NCBI RefSeq assembly: GCF_002127585.1
Contig: NZ_NEGZ01000006.1
Span: forward strand, 95,267 to 154,208
Direction of reading: 5' to 3'
Source: Janthinobacterium sp. GW458P
Lineage (GTDB): Bacteria > Pseudomonadota > Gammaproteobacteria > Burkholderiales > Burkholderiaceae_D
DNA: 58,942 nt
The notes beneath the pieces are model-generated. The model was not told the origin of the DNA and searched no databases. It saw only the letters and a list, made by a program, of their open reading frames with translations. Shown piece after piece: positions 7,688 through 14,052 of the stretch; position 1 is the first letter of the stretch, and the number at the start of each line of letters is the position of its first letter. The translations under genes were made by a program, and so were the position numbers.

Positions 7688-7728
7688 ACTACCAGACGTT
7701 CACTTAGGCTAAATTTTTGTCACGATAA
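7502..7728. repeat. Spacer with cassette-type repeat before the first cargo gene of element 2
   Basis: Contains GTGTAGTTTTCCGTTTGACA (7608-7627), TTGCTATTCTCGGGG (7628-7642), then GTCGGCTGC and GGTAACGGCGGCAAGTGGCC, equivalent to 3144-3230 of element 1. The right arm here is altered (CCACTACCAGACGTT in place of CCAGAAGCAGACGTT). Confidence 0.6.
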
Positions 7729-8064
7729 ATGCGACCAAACACCTACTACTATGTTGAGTTCGAAAGTTTTGGAGATATGCCAACTCGGTCATCTTTTCGT
7801 TCTGTTAGCGAAGCTGAAGTTCTTAGTTTTTCGAATCTCAATCTTAAACCCGGCTCAGAGCTTTTTGTTGCGTGTCTTGGCGCGTCCGTAGACTACGGCA
7901 ATCTTATAGTTGAAATAGATGCACAAGAACAAGCCACCATAGTCGCACATGAACATTGCGGGTTTATAGCCGAAGGACTGACGGTGAGCGCTGCTATAAA
8001 TACTCTGAAGTGTTGGTTACCGTTGCAGCGCAGAACTCCAGGAATTCAATGGAGAAGCCAATGA
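7729..8064 (+). CDS. Hypothetical cargo protein, 111 aa
   Basis: Small soluble acidic protein starting MRPNTYYYVEFESFGDMPTR. It has alternating beta-like segments (SELFVACLGASVDYGNLIVE, then QATIVAHEHCGFIAEGLTVS) and no signal peptide or membrane segment. I do not recognise a family. It is the first intact gene of the second cargo array, with palindromic repeats at 7650-7700 and 8078-8106. The ribosome binding site is weak. Codon use and GC content are below those of the surrounding chromosome, as for most cargo genes here. Confidence 0.7.
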   Translation: MRPNTYYYVEFESFGDMPTRSSFRSVSEAEVLSFSNLNLKPGSELFVACLGASVDYGNLIVEIDAQEQATIVAHEHCGFIAEGLTVSAAINTLKCWLPLQRRTPGIQWRSQ

Positions 8065-8077
8065 TTCTTCAGTTCAG

Positions 8078-8106
8078 GTCTACGCTGCAATCGGCCAGAA
8101 GCAGAC
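8078..8106 (+). repeat. Cassette-type palindromic repeat (short form)
   Basis: Left arm GTCTACGCT (8078-8086), core ATCGGCCAGA, right arm AGCAGAC (8100-8106). The arms pair as GTCT..GCT/AGCAGAC, with a 2-nt bulge. It is followed by CAGCTGTCGTTGGCCAATG. Confidence 0.65.
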
Positions 8107-8172
8107 AGTCAGCTGTCGTTGGCCAATGTGCTCACCACATTTTTATACTAGATCAAGAAAGATCACATCTCT

Positions 8173-8574
8173 ATGAAACCACTTAGCCTGTTAGCCTGCG
8201 CGACGTTGGTAACTGCATGGTTTGCGGCATCGACAGTCATTGCTCAAACATCAATTGCCGAACAGCAGGATGCACGGGTCATAGAAACTCTGCGTCAGAA
8301 CGGCGCGGATGTTAGCAAAGTACACGACATCGATTTCTTTCTTGTCTTTACACGAAAGGACGACGCGGTTGCCACTGCGGAGAAAATCAGTGCCTTGGGA
8401 TACGAGATTGTAGGCGTTGGCCAGCCGCCCACCACGAAGCAATGGGAAATTCACGCCAAGCGCAAGATGGTGCCAGAGTTGCAAGCAATGCAGGCGACTA
8501 CACGCACACTGCAATCCCTGGCAGAAGTTCGCAACGGGTATTACGATGGCTGGGGTGCCGTCGGAGTCAAATAG
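8173..8574 (+). CDS. Exported RraB-like protein
   Basis: 133-aa protein with a cleavable-looking signal peptide (MKPLSLLACATLVTAWFAAS, then TVIAQT) followed by a domain like RraB, the regulator of ribonuclease E activity. Family-like features: LRQNGADVSKVHDIDFFLVF near residues 39-58, AVATAEKISALGYEIVGV, W-E-I-H-A-K-R-K-M, and the terminal YYDGWG. Cytoplasmic RraB inhibits RNase E; here a signal peptide would send the domain out of the cytoplasm, so RNase E control is unlikely. It lies in the cargo array as a stand-alone gene. The domain call is from sequence resemblance; the role is unknown and could be immunity-like. Confidence 0.75.
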   Translation: MKPLSLLACATLVTAWFAASTVIAQTSIAEQQDARVIETLRQNGADVSKVHDIDFFLVFTRKDDAVATAEKISALGYEIVGVGQPPTTKQWEIHAKRKMVPELQAMQATTRTLQSLAEVRNGYYDGWGAVGVK

Positions 8575-8664
8575 CGGAAATTGCGGGACCGACGGCTTCA
8601 TTGCGGCCAAGAGCGGACTGCCCTTGGCACGAAATGCATCTGTACTGATGATGAAATCATTGAA

Positions 8665-8928
8665 ATGCAACATAAAATTCGAATTGCAGCAGTTAGAAAC
8701 ACGCTTGCTCCTGCGTTGGAAGTCTTGCACAAACTTGGCTATGCGGTAACTCGAGACAAGACGGCTGAACAACAATATCAAGCGGAAGATGACGCCGGTA
8801 TTTTTGTCGCTGATGACCCATTGACTTTGCTGGGGCTAGTAAAGATTTACGAGGAACGTGGTGCTGACTGGCAGCCGGGCGATGAAGAAGTGCAGCGCTT
8901 CCTTTTGCTCGACGAATATGATGAGTAA
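8665..8928 (+). CDS. Hypothetical acidic cargo protein, 87 aa
   Basis: Starts MQHKIRIAAVRNTLAPALEV, continues with LHKLGYAVTRDKTAEQQYQA and ends in an acidic tail (RFLLLDEYDE). No signal peptide, no membrane segment, family not recognised. The start at 8665 is preferred over upstream in-frame codons because those would read through the degenerate repeat near 8605-8620 (TTGCGGCCAAGAGCGGACTG). Small acidic proteins of this kind are common among immunity proteins, but nothing here proves that. Confidence 0.65.
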   Translation: MQHKIRIAAVRNTLAPALEVLHKLGYAVTRDKTAEQQYQAEDDAGIFVADDPLTLLGLVKIYEERGADWQPGDEEVQRFLLLDEYDE

Positions 8929-8938
8929 CGGCCGAGTT

Positions 8939-8953
8939 CGGCCAGAAGCGGAC
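8939..8953 (+). repeat. Cassette-type repeat, right arm
   Basis: CGGCCAGAAGCGGAC directly after the stop codon of the preceding gene; no clear left arm is visible, which suggests the gene's end was fused to a partial repeat. Confidence 0.6.
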
Positions 8954-9001
8954 GTTTAACGAAGAGCAGCTCCCCCCATAGCGGGCCTTCGCACCAGCAT
9001 G

Positions 9002-9070
9002 TGACAATGTGTGAGTTTTTCCGATTGGCAACTTGTTATGCTCTTGGGCGCAAAACGGCCAGAAACAGCC
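9002..9070 (+). repeat. Cassette-type repeat (69-bp form)
   Basis: Same length and layout as 3251-3319: starts TGACAATGTGTGAG, contains TTGGCAA and TATGCTCT, ends CGGCCAGAAACAGCC. It occurs in element 2, whereas the other copy is in element 1. Confidence 0.7.
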
Positions 9071-9113
9071 CTTCGCAACATCGGTTTTGATATTTCTAGG
9101 ATACAGAAAAGGA

Positions 9114-9194
9114 ATGATGGAGACTTTGGATAATACTTTAAGCATTCTCGATGAAGAGGACGGCATGGAGCGTTGGCGCCCCGCCTGTTTATAG
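9114..9194 (+). CDS. Possible short peptide or truncated gene, 26 codons
   Basis: ATG at 9114 preceded by AAAAGGA (9105-9111) opens a 26-codon frame (METLDNTLSILDEEDGMERW and on) ending TAG at 9192-9194. The good ribosome binding site and acidic content suggest translation. It may be what is left of a cargo gene interrupted before 9200, because GC-rich sequence follows. Confidence 0.3.
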   Translation: MMETLDNTLSILDEEDGMERWRPACL

Positions 9195-9299
9195 GGGCGC
9201 GCGATCAAGCTTGCGTCAACGCGAGCCATGCCGCGGCTCCCGCTTCCAGGAGCCACCAGTAACCATAACGAACGCGGTATCGTTCGCACCAGGAAAAGA

Positions 9300-9917
9300 A
9301 TGAGTATTAACACCAAACTGAAAAAACTCGAAGACAAGGCCATGGCCAAAGGCGAGTATGCGGTCGCCGCAGCCGCAGCCCATCTGTTGCAAGATATTGG
9401 CTGCGTGGACAAGCAGATTAACCTGGTCGGTGCGCTGCACGAAGTTGGCTACCTGCAAAATTCGTTTTCTCCATACTGGAAAGAATTCAGAACTGATGAA
9501 TCGGCATGGATAGAACGCTGTTTGGCCAGGCTTGTCACGGCTGATCATGATTATTGGGCGCTTGCCTCGCTTCTGGGCTGCAATGGCCCAACGACCATCA
9601 GCATCGCCATTGGCCAGGGTTTCAAATCCGCTGCAACAAGGCTTTACGAACGTTTTGACAAACCCAAGGTCCATGTCGATACTTTATATTTGACAGCTAA
9701 TGGAGAAGTGCTGCATCCCGTATTGGAAGTCGGCTATGACATCAAAGACATGAAAACTGTCGATATGGGAAGAGCACGGGCACTTAGTCTGAAGAATAAA
9801 CAATGGAAGCCAGGCGATCGTATGGGTGACGGCGGACTGTCACTTTCCATGCAGGCCAAACTTCCGCATGGCGCATGGCGCTCGGTATGGACGGCTTTTA
9901 AAACATGGGATGCATGA
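9300..9917 (+). CDS. Hypothetical cargo protein, 205 aa
   Basis: Soluble protein beginning MSINTKLKKLEDKAMAKGEY; Ala-rich helices follow (AVAAAAAHLLQDIGCVDKQI), then ALHEVGYLQNSFSPYWKEFR and a C-terminal Trp-containing part (GAWRSVWTAFKTWDA). AGGAAAAGA precedes the start. The family is not recognised and no catalytic motif is evident. It is the longest gene of the second array after the IS transposase, on the same strand as all other cargo. Confidence 0.7.
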   Translation: MSINTKLKKLEDKAMAKGEYAVAAAAAHLLQDIGCVDKQINLVGALHEVGYLQNSFSPYWKEFRTDESAWIERCLARLVTADHDYWALASLLGCNGPTTISIAIGQGFKSAATRLYERFDKPKVHVDTLYLTANGEVLHPVLEVGYDIKDMKTVDMGRARALSLKNKQWKPGDRMGDGGLSLSMQAKLPHGAWRSVWTAFKTWDA

Positions 9918-9957
9918 CGACATGATGAATTGCAGGACAGTCAATGCATGACTGGAA

Positions 9958-10104
9958 ATGGCGCAAGACGATGAGGTGTTAATTGATGCCGACGACATCA
10001 ATCGCGAAGCAATGGGAAACATGTGGAGCTTTTCACCCACGGCCGAGGAAACGGCGGAGATTCATGCGGCCGATACCGGCCAGAAGCGGACAGTCGGCAA
10101 TTGA
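9958..10104 (+). CDS. Possible small acidic protein running into a repeat, 48 aa
   Basis: ATG at 9958 opens a 48-codon acidic frame (MAQDDEVLIDADDINREAMG, then NMWSFSPTAEETAEIHAA). Its last residues (TGQKRTVGN) are encoded by the cassette repeat itself. This looks like the 5' or internal part of a gene whose 3' end was replaced when a repeat was joined to it. Confidence 0.35.
   Translation: MAQDDEVLIDADDINREAMGNMWSFSPTAEETAEIHAADTGQKRTVGN
10077..10091 (+). repeat. Cassette-type repeat, right arm
   Basis: CGGCCAGAAGCGGAC, followed by AGTCGGCAATTGACC; read through by the small frame at 9958-10104. Confidence 0.6.
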
Positions 10105-10132
10105 CCAATTAAGCTTTACTCAGAAAGTCAGC

Positions 10133-10555
10133 ATGTCTCACCGTGATCCTTTTGATGTTATTTCATCCACCGTTGATCTGGATGATCCGGTAGAGCACGG
10201 TGATGCTCAACGCTTTATGGTTAACGCCCTGGCTCGGGTGATCGAATGTCTACCCGTTACCGCGCAGTCTTCTGTTTTGGCTGCTAAACGATATCTTGAG
10301 GGCGCGGCAACGGATAGCGAGGCCTTAGCTGTCCGGGTGAGGCTTTGGGAGACCATCCGAGGACGCGATATGTCGGATGACCCTGAGGTGTTGCGTATCA
10401 GAACCACGATTTGTGCGCTGCACGGCATGGACGCTGAAGCACCTTACGACAAGTTGGAGTACTTTCTGTTTTTTTGGGAGCGCAGCGGCTTAAGCATGGT
10501 CGAGCTAGCTGGAGCTATGTTCGACACATACGGCGTTGTTTATCACGACGGTTAA
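10133..10555 (+). CDS. Hypothetical cargo protein, 140 aa
   Basis: Starts MSHRDPFDVISSTVDLDDPV and contains helical stretches (FMVNALARVIECLPVTAQSS) with an acidic C-terminus (SMVELAGAMFDTYGVVYHDG). The upstream in-frame extension passes through the repeat at 10077, so the ATG at 10133 is chosen. The family is not recognised. Immediately downstream is the cassette repeat that the IS30-family element has split. Confidence 0.65.
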   Translation: MSHRDPFDVISSTVDLDDPVEHGDAQRFMVNALARVIECLPVTAQSSVLAAKRYLEGAATDSEALAVRVRLWETIRGRDMSDDPEVLRIRTTICALHGMDAEAPYDKLEYFLFFWERSGLSMVELAGAMFDTYGVVYHDG

Positions 10556-10593
10556 TCTGCTGCGGTGGCATATGTCGAATGCGTCAGATCTAT

Positions 10594-10633
10594 GTCTGCT
10601 TCGGGGCGTAACCGACCAACGACGGCAACCGGC
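10594..10633 (+). repeat. Cassette-type palindromic repeat, left half split by the IS
   Basis: Left arm GTCTGCTTCGG (10594-10604), centre GACCAACGACGGCAACC, then the insertion. The right arm CAGAAGCGGAC resumes at 11869-11879. Removing the IS and one copy of the GC target duplication gives ACCGGCCAGAAGCGGAC, an intact family repeat. Confidence 0.8.
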
Positions 10634-11866
10634 TGCGGATTCAATCGGTGGTCGCAACACTCTAACCCAAACGCCTAGGTTACAGGAGTGTTGAAGATGG
10701 AACAGAAACCACGCATTTATTACACCGAGAGCCAGAAGGCCTTGATGTGGGAGCGCTGGAAGCAAGGTGATTCCCTGCAGATGATAGCCCAACTGTTTGA
10801 TCGGAATCACTCATCGATACAGCGCATTCTGGCCGAATCTGGTGGTATACGGCCAGCGCCGCGAAGCCGTTCCAGACTGGCGCTGACACTGGCCGAGCGC
10901 GAGGAAGTCTCGCGCGCCATCGTTACCGGTGTATATCCATCCGCGCACTTGCCCGGCGCCTTGGGCGCGCACCATCGACCATCAGCAGGGAACTCAGGCG
11001 CAATGGTGGCCGCGAAGCATATCGTGCGACTCAGGCGGATCAGCATGCTTGGGATCAGGCGCGTCGCCCCAAACCTTGTAAGCTGACGGAGAGCCGCATG
11101 CTGGCCAACATGGTTGCCAGCAAGCTCCAATTGCAGTGGTCGCCGGAACAGATTGCTGGCTGGCTCAAGCGGCTGTTCACGCGCCACGAGGAGTGCCACG
11201 TGTCGCATGAAACCATTTACCGCAGCCTCTATATCCAGGCCCGAGGCGCCTTAAAGAAGGAACTGCTGGAGCACTTGCGTCGTACGCGCGCCATGCGCCG
11301 CTCACGTCATCACACCCAAAAGACGGACAACCACGGCAGAATTGTCGACGCCGTGTCGATCAGCGAGCGTCCAGCGACGGCAGCGGATCGAGCGGTGCCC
11401 GGGCATTGGGAGGGAGACCTGCTATGCGGCAGCCACAACAGCCAGATCGTGACCTTGGTTGAGCGCCAGACGCGCTATGTCATGCTGATAAAAGTCGCCG
11501 CCAAAAATACCGAAACAGTGGTTAACGCATTGATCGACAATGCCCGCAGGCTTCCCCAGGAACTGTATAAATCACTGACCTGGGATCGTGGCAGCGAGCT
11601 CGCTGGGCATAAACGCTTTACGTTGGCCACCGACATCCAGGTCTACTTCTGCGATCCACAGAATCCATGGCAGCGCGGTTCAAATGAAAATACCAATGGC
11701 CTGTTGCGCCAGTATTTCCCCAAGGGGCTGGATATTTCCACGTATTCGCAAGAGCAACTCGATGGAATAGCCAGACGACTCAACGAGCGGCCCAGGAAGA
11801 CGCTACACTACCAAACACCGGCTCAACGATTTGAACAGTGTGTTGCGTTGACCGATTGAATCCGCA
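10634..11866 (+). mobile_element. IS30-family insertion sequence, 1233 bp
   Basis: Terminal inverted repeats start TGCGGATTCAATCGGT at both ends (10634-10649 and, inverted, 11851-11866) and extend ~27 bp with about three mismatches. A 2-bp target duplication GC flanks it (10632-10633 and 11867-11868), as usual for IS30. It encodes one transposase, disrupted by a frameshift. It is inserted in the right arm of a cassette repeat. A 25-bp copy of its right end is at 12314-12338. Confidence 0.92.
10697..11859 (+). pseudogene. IS30-family transposase, frameshifted
   Basis: The first frame (from ATG 10697, AGGAG upstream) gives the helix-turn-helix N-terminus (YTESQKALMWERWKQGDSLQ, then HSSIQRILAESGGI). 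Near 10940 the coding frame jumps: the correct continuation (SIRALARRLGRAPSTISREL) is in the frame that runs to 11859, carrying the DDE domain with GHWEGDLL, LTWDRGSE and NENTNGLLRQYFPKG. A single lost T in TAT-TCC around 10940-10944 would explain it. IS30 transposases are normally one frame of ~320-380 aa, so the element is probably not autonomous. Confidence 0.88.
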
Positions 11867-11905
11867 GCCAGAAGCGGACATTACCAACACAGAAGGGATT
11901 GCGAC

Positions 11906-12196
11906 ATGGAGCCGATTCTACTTTTTATAGTCGAGGACGCGTTTCAGATAACTAATCGTGGATGCGTGCTTGCTCCCGGCCCTTCTGGAGAGGCCGGTGC
12001 GCAGCCGCTTCGAATTGGAGATCGCCTACAGTTGCGCAAGCCTGATGGGCAAAGCTTCGAAACTGTGATTCAAGGTGTGGAAATGTTGGGTCGCCCAAGA
12101 CAGATGGTCATCACGGCTCCAATCCTTTTACCAAGAGATATTACGAAAAATGATGTTCCGAAAGGAACGGAAGTGTGGTTCATTCCCCGGGGCTGA
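11906..12196 (+). CDS. Small protein resembling EF-Tu domain 2
   Basis: 96-aa protein that follows the pattern of domain 2 of translation elongation factor Tu: FIVEDAFQITNRGCVLAPG (compare VEDVFTISGRGTVVTG), then LRIGDRLQLRKPDG, then TVIQGVEMLGRP, with KNDVPKGTEVWFI at the end. There is no GTPase domain. EF-Tu domain 2 binds the aminoacyl end of tRNA and is a target of some toxins; a stand-alone copy might act as a decoy or binding module, which is inference. It is the cargo gene right after the IS-interrupted repeat. Similar small proteins are usually annotated as hypothetical. Confidence 0.7.
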   Translation: MEPILLFIVEDAFQITNRGCVLAPGPSGEAGAQPLRIGDRLQLRKPDGQSFETVIQGVEMLGRPRQMVITAPILLPRDITKNDVPKGTEVWFIPRG

Positions 12197-12260
12197 TTGC
12201 CGAATAACCTGTCGCAATTAAACGCGCGAATTCGTTGTTGCGTTTATGCCGATTGTTAGT

Positions 12261-12351
12261 GTCCGCAATGGCGGCGTAACCTGCCAATGACGGAAAACGG
12301 CCAGAAACAACTAGTTGCGTTGACCGATTGAATCCGCAGCCAAAAGCGGAC
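12261..12351 (+). repeat. Cassette-type palindromic repeat carrying an IS30 end scar
   Basis: Left arm GTCCGCAATGG (12261-12271), centre CCTGCCAATGACGG, core ACGGCCAGAAACAACTA, then the 25-bp IS end (12314-12338), then GCCAAAAGCGGAC (12339-12351) as the right arm. The repeat was evidently hit by the same type of insertion as the one at 10634, at the equivalent base. Confidence 0.75.
12314..12340 (+). repeat. Solo IS30-family right end
   Basis: GTTGCGTTGACCGATTGAAT followed by CCGCA matches the last 25 bases of the IS at 11842-11866 exactly, followed again by GC. The rest of that insertion has been deleted. Confidence 0.85.
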
Positions 12352-12408
12352 CTTCGCCGACTGGCAGCTTCGGGCCGACGGCAAATTCATAATTATCGGG
12401 AGTTCTAT

Positions 12409-12831
12409 ATGGACGACGAGCAGCTCGTAGAAAAGATTTTGCAGTCTCTCGTCGAGCTGGAGCAAGAGGGGGAACTCGTTCTCACAACCAACTCTGGTTC
12501 TAGCGTAGCGAGATACATTCTGGACTCGGCGTTAAAACAACCAGTCACCACTTTTCGTGACTCGGACGCACCGATAGAATGCACGATGCCGCATCTGCTA
12601 GAGCAAACTATCGATGAGGTAAAGAAACGGTTTGGGGTGCCGAGTCAGCGCGCTCGAGAGATTACAGGCTCCTATTACAACCGGTTACTTGCACGTCTAA
12701 CAGTTGAGAAGATTGCTGAACTTTACTGGCACGATACCCCTAGCGAGATGGCGAAGCGTTCCTACTACCGCGTGGAATTGGACAGGGACGACAGCGAGTT
12801 TGAATACCTTGACTGGCGTCGTAAGCACTGA
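12409..12831 (+). CDS. Hypothetical cargo protein, 140 aa
   Basis: Starts MDDEQLVEKILQSLVELEQE after CGGGAG (12398-12403). Soluble and charged, with helices around EQTIDEVKKRFGVPSQRARE and a C-terminus ending DSEFEYLDWRRKH. No signal peptide or membrane segment; family not recognised. The upstream in-frame extension would read through the IS30 scar and repeat arm, so it is rejected. It lies between the scarred repeat and the repeat at 12912. Confidence 0.7.
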   Translation: MDDEQLVEKILQSLVELEQEGELVLTTNSGSSVARYILDSALKQPVTTFRDSDAPIECTMPHLLEQTIDEVKKRFGVPSQRAREITGSYYNRLLARLTVEKIAELYWHDTPSEMAKRSYYRVELDRDDSEFEYLDWRRKH

Positions 12832-12911
12832 GCTTTGCCTGCTATCATTTCATTTGTACGGCGGCTTTGGGTCGAATCAAGCCTGTAGTGGGACGCGCTG
12901 GATTTTTGTGC

Positions 12912-12961
12912 TGACGACCTGCTATGCTGAGCTGAACGGCCTGGTTCGGCCACAAGCAGAC
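12912..12961 (+). repeat. Cassette-type repeat, degenerate
   Basis: Contains GACCTGCTATGCTGAGC, an inner pair GGCC..GGCC, and the right arm CGGCCACAAGCAGAC (12947-12961). A further fragment GGCGGCTTTGGGTCG lies ~85 bp upstream. Confidence 0.6.
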
Positions 12962-13006
12962 GTAGGAATTCGTTTCCGAATCATCTAGTTAAAGGATTCT
13001 ATTCAG

Positions 13007-13558
13007 ATGGCTACGACTTACCGATTCGCCGCTAGCCCAGAAGCATGCTCTGAAATACTTGAATGGTTTCGTGCGCTCGCAGTTCCCCCAGCCGTTACAC
13101 TTACCGACTGGGGCGCTGCTCTGCACTTCAAGACTTTCGGCGAGATCAAGTACCACGCTGATGGTGCGATTGACGCCAATGCTTCGCCCCTGGTGACTGT
13201 GTTGCTTCCCAAGGTTCGCCGCGACGTCATCTGGACCATCGGCGAGGTCCGATTTCTGCCGACGCCTTTACGTCGTCTGTATCCGGGGCTGCACGGAATG
13301 AGTACCCAGTTCGCAAAATGGATTGAGGGGTTCGACTGCGTCTTCGCCAATGACTCCCAACGCGAGTCGATAGATGGATTTAACTATTATTTAGAAGGCT
13401 CTGTCAGAAATTCTCTTGATCCGATTTGGGCACTGCCGTCTGGATTTGAGGCTCTGCAAAACGAAAGATATTTTGTGAGCGTGCAAGACAATGAGATTAA
13501 GGTGGAAACGCTTTGTCGTTCGCTTCGTTTGCGCGGTGTCGAATGCTCCTCAGCATAG
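13007..13558 (+). CDS. Hypothetical cargo protein, 183 aa
   Basis: Begins MATTYRFAASPEACSEILEW with FRALAVPPAVTLTDWGAALH next; mixed alpha/beta and Trp/Phe-rich, with HADGAIDANASPLVTVLLPK and FLPTPLRRLYPGLHGMSTQF. It looks like a compact single-domain protein. The family is not recognised with certainty. AAAGGA lies upstream of the ATG at suitable distance. Same strand and spacing as the other cargo genes, with a repeat on each side. Confidence 0.7.
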   Translation: MATTYRFAASPEACSEILEWFRALAVPPAVTLTDWGAALHFKTFGEIKYHADGAIDANASPLVTVLLPKVRRDVIWTIGEVRFLPTPLRRLYPGLHGMSTQFAKWIEGFDCVFANDSQRESIDGFNYYLEGSVRNSLDPIWALPSGFEALQNERYFVSVQDNEIKVETLCRSLRLRGVECSSA

Positions 13559-13565
13559 GCAATAT

Positions 13566-13614
13566 CTGGTTCGGGGCAGAATCTGGCAACGACGGCAGCC
13601 GGCCAGGAGCGGTC
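13566..13614 (+). repeat. Cassette-type repeat
   Basis: CTGGTTCGGGGC at the left, centre CTGGCAACGACGGCAGCC, right arm CCGGCCAGGAGCGGTC (13599-13614). Left and right arms match poorly here, suggesting a hybrid of two repeats. Confidence 0.6.
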
Positions 13615-13652
13615 TTTTGCAGAGTGGCGGAAACGGCGATGGTGACTAAACA

Positions 13653-14015
13653 ATGAAGAGATTTGCGATTGAAGGTCCACTGCGTGGAGAAGGGCTAATC
13701 GTCCGACAAGTTGGCGGCATGCATCGCTACGGTCACGTAATCCTGTCAGTCGAACCGGCGCAAACGGCGCTTTCATTCACATGGGAAGTCTCGCCTACAA
13801 GGATCCCTGAGGAATTTAAGGCAGCGGTTTACAGAGGCATCGAGGCACAATTCCAGCCTCACGCAAGGTTTGGTACATACAGCACGGAAGGTCTCCTGAT
13901 TCGGATAGTAGATGGGTCATCACATGCTATTGATTCGAACGAGGGAAGCTTTGAAATTGCGGCATCGTTGGCTTTGTTGAGAGCACTGGACCAACTGGCT
14001 CAGTGTTCGACATAA
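13653..14015 (+). CDS. Small protein resembling EF-G domain IV
   Basis: 120-aa protein that follows domain IV of elongation factor G: RYGHVILSVEPA (compare QFGHVVIDIEP), then WEVSPTRIPEEFKAAVYRGI (compare VIPKEYIPAVEKGI), then LLIRIVDGSSHAIDSNEGSF (compare VRLYDGSYHDVDSSEMAF) and EIAASLAL. No GTPase or other EF-G domains. In EF-G, domain IV enters the ribosomal A site during translocation, and the equivalent eukaryotic domain is the target of ADP-ribosylating toxins. A free copy could bind ribosomes or act as a decoy; that is inference. It is the last cargo gene before the right end of element 2. Confidence 0.72.
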   Translation: MKRFAIEGPLRGEGLIVRQVGGMHRYGHVILSVEPAQTALSFTWEVSPTRIPEEFKAAVYRGIEAQFQPHARFGTYSTEGLLIRIVDGSSHAIDSNEGSFEIAASLALLRALDQLAQCST

Positions 14016-14024
14016 GTTAGGCGA

Positions 14025-14052
14025 GTGTCGGCTTTGGGGCGTAAGCGGACAC
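14025..14052 (+). repeat. Terminal palindrome at the array/right-end border
   Basis: GTGTCGGCTT (14025-14034) pairs with AAGCGGACAC (14043-14052), with one mismatch, around TGGGGCGT. It is the cassette palindrome without its middle part. The equivalent at 6496-6519 in element 1 has a weaker left arm (GTCCTCTT). Confidence 0.75.

Noticed and set aside
10688..11859. Programmed frameshift in the IS30 transposase
   Set aside because: IS30-family transposases are normally one frame, and there is no slippery heptamer at the junction; a single lost T explains it better.
3191..14052. Calling the spacer repeats integron attC sites
   Set aside because: The layout is similar, but I find no RYYYAAC/GTTRRRY core boxes and no IntI-type integrase; the palindrome arms are a different sequence. 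Reported as an integron-like array instead.
3191..14052. CRISPR array
   Set aside because: Repeats are hundreds of bases apart with genes between them and are not near-identical; no cas genes.
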